Positions 5,986-10,930 of a DNA stretch of 10,930 nucleotides are shown here, piece by piece. The notes under the pieces were generated by a model, which saw only the letters and a list, made by a program, of their open reading frames with translations, was not told the origin of the DNA and did no database searches. Within the stretch, counting starts at the first letter, position 1. Every line of letters starts with the position of its first letter. This DNA comes from JAEUKQ01 sp964414755 (GTDB lineage: Bacteria; Pseudomonadota; Alphaproteobacteria; JAEUKQ01). Both the position numbers and the translations under genes were made by a program. Location of the stretch: contig CAYPXH010000047.1 in NCBI GenBank assembly GCA_964414755.1, positions 1 to 10,930 of the forward strand, written 5' to 3'.

Positions 5986-6693
5986 TTAATCTCCGATGAG
6001 AACATACCCACGATTTCGAACAGTTTGCAAATAGCGCGGTATGGTTGGATCTGGCTCTATCTTGCGCCGCAGGCGGTTAATTTGTACATCAATCGAGCGT
6101 TCGGTAACGGTTTGATCGCTCAGACGTTTTACAATTTCTTCACGTGGTAATGGTTGCCCAAGGCTGGAAGCCAAGATTGATAATAAGTTTGCTTCAGCCG
6201 TTGTAAGTTTAATTAACCGGTTACCCTCCTTCAACAATCGGCGTTCACGTTCATAAACAAATGATCCAAAATATATCAGCTGTGGTGCATGCTGAACTAA
6301 AGGTGCGGCATTTTGTCGTTGCAGTAACTTTTGTAATCTTAAAACCAATTCCCGGGGGTCAAAGGGTTTGCTTAAATAATCGTCAGCTCCGCTACTAAGG
6401 CCTTTAACACGATTATCAGGGTCATCAAGTGCCGTTAGCATGAGAACCGGTGTTGTCATTTCTGGTTTGATGGTTGTTAACAAGCTAATACCATCTTCAT
6501 CAGGCATCATCCAATCAATGATTATCGCATCAAATTGTAAGCTACTAATCTTAACACGTGCATCGGCAGCACTATCTGCTATAGTAACTGTGAATCCTTG
6601 ATTACTAAGGTATTGATGCAGTAAATCGCGTAAGCGGCGATCGTCGTCAACAATCAAAATATGGGGTTTATTGGTAGATAAAATATTTTCCAT
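5986..6693 (-). CDS. OmpR-family response regulator
   Basis: A 235-residue cytoplasmic transcription factor. The receiver domain (about 10-122) has the acidic pocket DDD (16-18), phosphoacceptor D60 in IIDWMMPDEDG, T87 and K109 (SKPF). The C-terminal OmpR/PhoB winged helix (about 140-234) shows LTTAEANLL, the recognition-helix segment RSIDVQINRLRRKIE and the wing TVRNRGYVL. The ATG at 6693 is preferred because it leaves the usual short lead before HILIVDDD; an in-frame TTG at 6732 would add 13 residues. The EnvZ-like kinase follows at once. OmpR of enteric bacteria controls porins; targets here are unknown. It is divergent from the aminotransferase gene across a 276-base gap. Confidence 0.94.
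   Translation of the reverse strand: MENILSTNKPHILIVDDDRRLRDLLHQYLSNQGFTVTIADSAADARVKISSLQFDAIIIDWMMPDEDGISLLTTIKPEMTTPVLMLTALDDPDNRVKGLSSGADDYLSKPFDPRELVLRLQKLLQRQNAAPLVQHAPQLIYFGSFVYERERRLLKEGNRLIKLTTAEANLLSILASSLGQPLPREEIVKRLSDQTVTERSIDVQINRLRRKIEPDPTIPRYLQTVRNRGYVLIGD
5990..5994 (-). promoter_or_regulatory. Ribosome binding site that fixes the kinase's TTG start
   Basis: GGAGA on the minus strand lies seven bases before the TTG at 5982 and inside the last codons of the response-regulator gene. It decides the start in favour of TTG, since no ATG or GTG is available before the first membrane helix. Confidence 0.75.
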
Positions 6694-6738
6694 TATAACA
6701 TCAATTACCGGTATCAACTTTGTGATTAGCAAACATGC

Positions 6739-6767
6739 ATTATAAAAGATCCGAAAATCTTATTTAA
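6739..6767 (-). promoter_or_regulatory. Candidate promoter for the two-component pair
   Basis: On the minus strand, TATAAT (6744-6739) is a perfect -10, with a poor TTAAAT (6767-6762, three of six) 17 bases upstream. Transcription would start near 6732, giving a leader of about 40 bases before the ATG at 6693. A weak -35 could fit an activated or autoregulated promoter, but that is inference. Confidence 0.35.
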
Positions 6768-6872
6768 GTATCAGTTCTTAGCTTTATTTTACGCAACAGG
6801 TTAATAAATATTTTAGCAATCTTAGGGGCAAAAAATAACAGAAAAACGAAAAAACCATAAACAAAATTGGTC

Positions 6873-6901
6873 TTGCAGGATAACCATTGATTGTAGATAA
6901 T
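6873..6901 (+). promoter_or_regulatory. Candidate promoter for the branched-chain aminotransferase gene
   Basis: TTGCAG (6873-6878) and GATAAT (6896-6901, five of six matches to TATAAT) are separated by exactly 17 bases. Transcription would start near 6908, leaving a leader of about 60 bases that begins at or within the hairpin described next. Confidence 0.4.
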
Positions 6902-6905
6902 AACC

Positions 6906-6933
6906 CCTGTTTTATTTACAGGAAAGTTTTTTT
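6906..6933 (+). promoter_or_regulatory. Leader hairpin followed by a run of seven T
   Basis: CCTGT (6906-6910) and ACAGG (6918-6922) can pair around TTTATTT, and after AAAG comes a run of seven T (6927-6933), 37 bases before the aminotransferase ATG. This resembles a weak intrinsic terminator or a 5' stabilising hairpin. The stem is only five pairs, so it could also be chance. No leader peptide with a start codon precedes it. Confidence 0.3.
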
Positions 6934-6969
6934 ATTGCTTAAGTAAAGCCGAACAGAGAGGGGAGGATA

Positions 6970-7884
6970 ATGAAGTTAATTCCAATGGATGACCGTGATG
7001 GGTTTATTTGGTTTGATGGTAGGTTGTTACCATGGCGTGAGGCCAAGATACATGTGCTTAGTCATGGCCTACATTATGGCAGCTCGGTTTTTGAGGGGGA
7101 AAGATGTTATAATGGACAGGTTTTTAAGCTTACCGAACATAGTCAGCGTTTAATTAAGTCAGCAGAAATTCTTGGATTCAAGATTCCTTATACAGCAGCT
7201 GAAATTGATGCAGCCACAAAGCAGGTTGTTTTGGCTCAACAGCTGAAAGATTGCTACGTACGACCTGTTGCATGGCGGGGTAGCGAGATGTTAGGTGTAT
7301 CTGCCCCACATTCCAAGGTACATTTGGCAATTGCAGTATGGGTTTGGGCATCGTACTTCACGCCAGAAACCAAAGCAAAAGGTGTTCGTCTTACATTGGC
7401 GGCATGGCGTCGTCCGGCACCTGATACGGCGCCAACCGTTAGCAAAGCAGCGGGGCTTTATATGATTGCCACCCTTAGTAAGGAAAAGGCAGAATCTCAG
7501 GGCTTTGCAGATGCCTTGATGTTGGATTACCGTGGTTTGGTTGCCGAAGCAACCGGTGCTAATGTTTTCTTTTGTATTAATGGCGAGTTGCATACGCCAA
7601 TACCTGATTGTTTTTTGGATGGGATAACCCGTAGAACAATTATAGATTTAGCTCGTAATCGTGGTATTAAGGTTGTTGAACGATTTATTCACCCAGATGA
7701 GATCGCCAAAGCACAAGAAATGTTTTTAACGGGTACAGCGGCCGAGATTACGCCGGTTGCTGAGCTTGTAATGCCAAACAAAACACATAACTTTAGCGTG
7801 GGTGCCATCACCCGAACGATGATGGATGATTATAGCCGATTGGTTCGGCAGCAGCCATTATTATCTTCCGCTTCTGTTGCCTAA
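6970..7884 (+). CDS. ilvE: Branched-chain amino acid aminotransferase
   Basis: A 304-residue cytoplasmic class-IV PLP aminotransferase that interconverts leucine, isoleucine and valine with their 2-oxo acids, using glutamate/2-oxoglutarate. Seen in order: FDGRLLPW near the start, the LHYGSSVFEGERCY segment (34-47) typical of the family, catalytic lysine K159 in TVSKAAGLYM, the PLP-binding E193 in VAEATGANVF, and LTGTAAEITPV (253-263). Length matches E. coli IlvE. The ATG at 6970 has a strong GGGAGG just upstream, although only three bases separate them. The gene has its own candidate promoter and no close partner downstream (97-base gap). D-amino-acid transaminase and aminodeoxychorismate lyase are relatives, but the N-terminal FEGERCY motif and length favour IlvE. 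Confidence 0.93.
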   Translation: MKLIPMDDRDGFIWFDGRLLPWREAKIHVLSHGLHYGSSVFEGERCYNGQVFKLTEHSQRLIKSAEILGFKIPYTAAEIDAATKQVVLAQQLKDCYVRPVAWRGSEMLGVSAPHSKVHLAIAVWVWASYFTPETKAKGVRLTLAAWRRPAPDTAPTVSKAAGLYMIATLSKEKAESQGFADALMLDYRGLVAEATGANVFFCINGELHTPIPDCFLDGITRRTIIDLARNRGIKVVERFIHPDEIAKAQEMFLTGTAAEITPVAELVMPNKTHNFSVGAITRTMMDDYSRLVRQQPLLSSASVA

Positions 7885-7981
7885 TATAGGGGGCATATTT
7901 TTACTGATTGTTAATAAAAGTAAGGTAAAAGCATTAATTTAATAACTTAATAAATTCAAGTCGGAAATTGGGAAGGTTAAC

Positions 7982-9385
7982 ATGATTAGGAAATATGGCT
8001 TAGTTTTTATCGTTTCTTTGCTACTTGGCGCTACCAGTAGTTGGGCGCAGCAGCTGCCAACAAGCAGGGCAGAAATTCAGCTTAGTTTTGCCCCCCTTGT
8101 TGCACAGGTTTCACCGGCTGTTGTCAATATTTATACTAAGACTATTAACAAAAATCCTATTTATGAAAATCCAGTCTTTAATGATCCGTTCTTCAAAGAA
8201 TTTTTTGAAGACAGTCTTTTCAGACAAGCACCCCAAGTGCAACAATCTTTAGGTTCTGGCGTTTTTGTGTCGCCCGAGGGTCTTATTGTTACCAACAACC
8301 ATGTCATCGAGGACAGTGACGAAGTGGTCGTTGTCTTAAGTGATGGGCGTGAGTTTAACGCCAAAGTTGTTGCAGCAGATCAGCGGTTTGACCTTGCTTT
8401 ACTACGCATTAATAGTAAGGGAGAACAATTTCCCACGTTAACTTTGCGCGATTCTGACAAAGTACAAATTGGTGAATTAGTTTTGGCTATTGGTAATCCT
8501 TATGGATTTAGTCAAACTGTTACCAGTGGTATTATTTCTGCGTTGGCGCGTACTGATGTTGGTATTGCCGATTTCACGTCATTTATTCAGACAGATGCAG
8601 CCATTAACCCCGGCAATTCAGGTGGAGCATTAATTACCTTGGATGGGCAACTGATTGGTATCAACACCGCCATTTACAGTCGTAGCGGCGGCTCGGTCGG
8701 GATTGGTTTTGCTATTCCATCGAACATGGTAAAAGCGTTTCTTAGGGCCGAGAAAACGGGGGGACGTTTAATCAGAGCGTGGCTTGGTGCTTATAGCCAG
8801 GATTTATCGTCAGAGCAAATGAAACAGCTTGGGTTAAGGGATCGTAAAGGTTCTATTGTAACTCAGGTGTTTCCAAACGGGCCAGCTGATCAGGGCGGTC
8901 TTAAGGTGGGAGACGTGGTATTAAGTTTGAATGGGCGTATTGTTGAAAACTCACAGGCACTGAGATTTCAGTTAGCGACAATTGCACCAGACGACATGGT
9001 AACATTAGCTGTTCTGAGGAACCAGCAAAATGTCAGCCTACAAATAACCCTTATTGCACCACCAAATACACCACCGTTGAATGAAACTACACTTAAAGGC
9101 GAAACACCTTTGGCAGGCGCAATTGTTGGCAATATTTCGCCAGCTTTTTCCGAAAGATATTCGTTCGAAGGGTTTTGGTCAGGGGTTATTATTTTAAACA
9201 CACAACGTGGGAGCTTGGCTGGTAGAGCTGGTCTTTTAAGGGGTGATATTATTCTTGCCGTTAACCAACAAGAAATTAAGACAGTTGCTGAGTTACAAGA
9301 CATTTTGCAAAAGAACCAAGCCATACGACCTTTGCAAGTACGCATTTGGCGCCAGGGCGAGGTGCGGAATATTAATTTTCGATGA
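7982..9385 (+). CDS. Do/DegQ-type periplasmic serine protease
   Basis: A 467-residue HtrA-family protease and chaperone for periplasmic quality control. A signal peptide (1-22) with a hydrophobic core and a likely cut after SSWA precedes the S1C protease domain, whose catalytic triad is H107 (TNNHVI), D137 (RFDLALL) and S213 (NPGNSGGAL). PDZ domains follow at about 265-360 (KVGDVVLSLNG) and 375-465 (LRGDIILAVNQ). The two-PDZ layout fits DegP/DegQ rather than DegS. A phenylalanine-rich stretch (NDPFFKEFFEDSLF, 67-80) matches the flexible LA-loop region seen in DegP-like proteins. GGAAGG five bases before the ATG is a good ribosome site. The last codon and stop overlap the rarA start (ATGA). 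DegP and DegQ cannot be told apart from sequence alone. Confidence 0.94.
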   Translation: MIRKYGLVFIVSLLLGATSSWAQQLPTSRAEIQLSFAPLVAQVSPAVVNIYTKTINKNPIYENPVFNDPFFKEFFEDSLFRQAPQVQQSLGSGVFVSPEGLIVTNNHVIEDSDEVVVVLSDGREFNAKVVAADQRFDLALLRINSKGEQFPTLTLRDSDKVQIGELVLAIGNPYGFSQTVTSGIISALARTDVGIADFTSFIQTDAAINPGNSGGALITLDGQLIGINTAIYSRSGGSVGIGFAIPSNMVKAFLRAEKTGGRLIRAWLGAYSQDLSSEQMKQLGLRDRKGSIVTQVFPNGPADQGGLKVGDVVLSLNGRIVENSQALRFQLATIAPDDMVTLAVLRNQQNVSLQITLIAPPNTPPLNETTLKGETPLAGAIVGNISPAFSERYSFEGFWSGVIILNTQRGSLAGRAGLLRGDIILAVNQQEIKTVAELQDILQKNQAIRPLQVRIWRQGEVRNINFR

Positions 9386-10704
9386 AGCAATCTGTGCAGC
9401 TACAAGATAGTTTGTTTCAAAAAAACACTGTAAGGCCGTTGGCCGATATGCTGCGGCCAACAAGCTTGGAACAAATTGTAGGGCAAGACCATTTGTTAAA
9501 TCCCGGTCAACCATTAAGGCAAATGGTTGAAAACAACCGTTTGTTTTCAATGGTTTTGTGGGGGCCGCCAGGTTGTGGTAAGACAAGTTTAGCTAAATTA
9601 ATTGCCACGGCTGTTAAGGCAGATTTTCATCCATTATCAGCCATTTTTTCTGGGATACAAGATTTAAAGAATTTATTTGAACAGGCGCGTCGTAATCGTC
9701 AGCTAGGGCGTGCAACAATTTTGTTTGTTGATGAAATTCACCGTTTCAACCGCACCCAACAAGACAGTTTTTTGCCAGTCATTGAGGATGGAACAATCAT
9801 CTTAATTGGTGCAACCACAGAAAACCCATCTTTTGCGCTTAATCCTGCTTTGCTTTCGCGATTGGAAGTGTTTGTTTTAAAACGTTTAGAAGATTCATTT
9901 TTATATCAGATAATCGATAAAGCAGAGACAACATTAGGTACAAAACTTCCTTTAAGCGATGAAGCTAAGCGAAGTTTGGTTAGCCTTGCTGATGGTGACG
10001 GTCGTTACCTTCTTAATATGATTGAAGCAATATCAAATCGTTACAAGGGACAGCAACCTCTAACACCACAAAATTTATCATCAATTTTATCGCGACGCGC
10101 CCCCCTTTATGACAAAGCCCAAGAAAGTCACTATAATTTAATTAGTGCTTTCCATAAGTCACTACGCGGTTCTGATGTTGATGCTGCACTTTATTGGATG
10201 GCACGGATGTTGGATGGCGGCGAAGATCCCCGCTATATTGCCCGACGGCTTATTCGGTTTGCAACTGAAGACATTGGGCTGGCCGATCCGCAGGCATTAA
10301 ATCAGGGCGTTAGCTGCCTTCAAGCATATGAAAAATTAGGCAGTCCAGAAGGCGAGTTGGCAATTGCGCAGGCAACAATTTATATGGCTATTGCGCCTAA
10401 ATCAAATGCATCCTACATGGCTTTTAAAAAGGCCATGCAATTGGCCAGGGATTATGGTTCTTTGATGCCACCCTTATCCATTCTCAATGCACCAACATCG
10501 TTGATGCAAAATTTAGGCTATGGCGCGAATTATCAATATGATCATGATTGTCCCGATGCTTTCTCGGGTCAAAATTTTCGCCCGGCTGGGTTACCTGATC
10601 AGCCAATTTATCAACCAACTAACTTTGGTAACGAGCAGAAAATTCAAGAAAAACTTAATTGGTTGCGGCAACGACGACAAGATTTAAACAATGGTACGAA
10701 ATGA
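9382..10704 (+). CDS. rarA: Replication-associated recombination protein A (MgsA/RarA)
   Basis: A 440-residue AAA+ ATPase of the RarA/MgsA/WRNIP1 family, related to clamp-loader subunits, acting at stalled or gapped replication forks with single-stranded-binding protein. Visible are RPLADMLRPTSLEQIVGQ (18-35), Walker A GPPGCGKT (61-68), Walker B LFVDEIHRF (114-122), sensor-1 IGATTENPS (142-150) and the arginine finger in LLSR (R160). The C-terminal half carries the RarA-type tetramerisation region (SAFHKSLRGSDVDAALYW, GGEDPRYIARRL, EDIGLADP). Length is normal. Its start overlaps the protease gene by four bases and its stop overlaps crcB by four bases, so the three are translationally coupled. 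A protease-rarA-crcB order recurs in alphaproteobacteria. Confidence 0.96.
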   Translation: MKQSVQLQDSLFQKNTVRPLADMLRPTSLEQIVGQDHLLNPGQPLRQMVENNRLFSMVLWGPPGCGKTSLAKLIATAVKADFHPLSAIFSGIQDLKNLFEQARRNRQLGRATILFVDEIHRFNRTQQDSFLPVIEDGTIILIGATTENPSFALNPALLSRLEVFVLKRLEDSFLYQIIDKAETTLGTKLPLSDEAKRSLVSLADGDGRYLLNMIEAISNRYKGQQPLTPQNLSSILSRRAPLYDKAQESHYNLISAFHKSLRGSDVDAALYWMARMLDGGEDPRYIARRLIRFATEDIGLADPQALNQGVSCLQAYEKLGSPEGELAIAQATIYMAIAPKSNASYMAFKKAMQLARDYGSLMPPLSILNAPTSLMQNLGYGANYQYDHDCPDAFSGQNFRPAGLPDQPIYQPTNFGNEQKIQEKLNWLRQRRQDLNNGTK

Positions 10705-10930
10705 ATAATCTATTTTTAGTTGCCTTGGGTGGGGCGATAGGTTCGCTTGTTCGATACGGATTATCCAATCAAATTGCTTTTTGGATGGGACGTCAATTTC
10801 CCTGGCCTATCTTAGCGGTGAATATTTTGGGGTGTCTGGCTGCTGGTTGTTTATCGCAGTATTTATTGTTAAATGAGTATATTTCACAGACAGTTAAGCT
10901 TCATTTATTTCTGATAGTAGGTGTTTTAGG
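10701..10930 (+). CDS. crcB: Fluoride channel CrcB/Fluc, 3' end cut by the window edge
   Basis: The first 76 residues of a small four-helix inner-membrane protein that exports fluoride as a dual-topology dimer. The start MNNLFLVALGGAIGSLVRYG, the FPWPILAVNILG segment (33-44) with conserved N41, and a second hydrophobic helix followed by HLFLIVGVLG fit the family; the rest lies outside. It overlaps rarA by ATGA, so it depends on upstream transcription. There is no room for a fluoride riboswitch directly before it. Family members usually have about 125 residues, so roughly 40% is missing. Confidence 0.9.
   Translation, partial: MNNLFLVALGGAIGSLVRYGLSNQIAFWMGRQFPWPILAVNILGCLAAGCLSQYLLLNEYISQTVKLHLFLIVGVL

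Noticed and set aside
6795..6860. Stretch in the aminotransferase upstream region that reads NILAILGAKNN in one frame, like a branched-chain leader peptide
   Set aside because: No ATG, GTG or TTG start is available in that frame, and it lies upstream of the best promoter, so it would not be in the message.
7254..7593. Open frames on the opposite strand inside ilvE, and similar ones inside proC, the protease and rarA genes
   Set aside because: They lie wholly inside well-recognised genes, have no family resemblance and no ribosome sites, and are shadows of the coding strand.
10640..10700. Fluoride riboswitch before crcB
   Set aside because: The crcB start overlaps the rarA stop, so there is no leader, and the upstream bases are coding sequence of rarA.

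Overview
This window looks like an ordinary housekeeping stretch of an alphaproteobacterial chromosome. Several genes have recognisably alphaproteobacterial forms: an EnvZ/OmpR pair, a YbjN protein ending in ETVGEA directly before proC, a HIG1-type twin-membrane protein next to a PduO-type cobalamin adenosyltransferase, a phasin, and a degP-type protease > rarA > crcB run. The DNA is visibly AT-rich and the proteins are rich in K, N, I and Q, so this is not a typical high-GC Rhodospirillales genome. An AT-rich relative of Rhodospirillales or a host-associated alphaproteobacterium is my best guess (inference; no rRNA is present to settle it).

Layout. 1-218: AT-rich with no recognisable gene. 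219-1040 (minus): HIG1-type membrane protein followed by the adenosyltransferase. 1041-1246: divergent control region holding a perfect 20-bp palindrome. 1247-2999 (plus): ubiK-like gene, a YbjN-domain gene and proC, the last two overlapping by one base. 3170-4520 (plus): a TetR-like helical regulator, then a phasin with a TGC-rich dyad in its promoter region. 4545-4577: a strong hairpin terminator that can serve both strands. 4603-6693 (minus): an OmpR-like response regulator and an EnvZ-like kinase that starts at TTG three bases after the regulator's stop. 6694-6969: second divergent control region. 6970-7884 (plus): branched-chain aminotransferase. 7982 to the window end (plus): periplasmic Do-type protease, RarA clamp-loader-like ATPase and a fluoride channel cut by the right edge, the three genes joined by two 4-base ATGA overlaps.

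How the genes fit together. The themes are respiration and ubiquinone (HIG1 protein, UbiK), amino-acid synthesis (ProC, IlvE), storage-granule coating (phasin), envelope sensing and quality control (EnvZ/OmpR, Do protease), replication-fork maintenance (RarA) and fluoride export (CrcB). No mobile element, CRISPR array, tRNA, rRNA or pseudogene was seen. All complete genes are intact.

I found no convincing new system. The items most worth a second look are the palindrome at 1075-1094 with MerR-like promoter geometry, the TGC-rich dyad before the phasin, the separation of the hig1-adenosyltransferase pair from its usual etfBA partners, and the hairpin plus T-run in the aminotransferase leader. 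All promoter calls were made by eye and are tentative.
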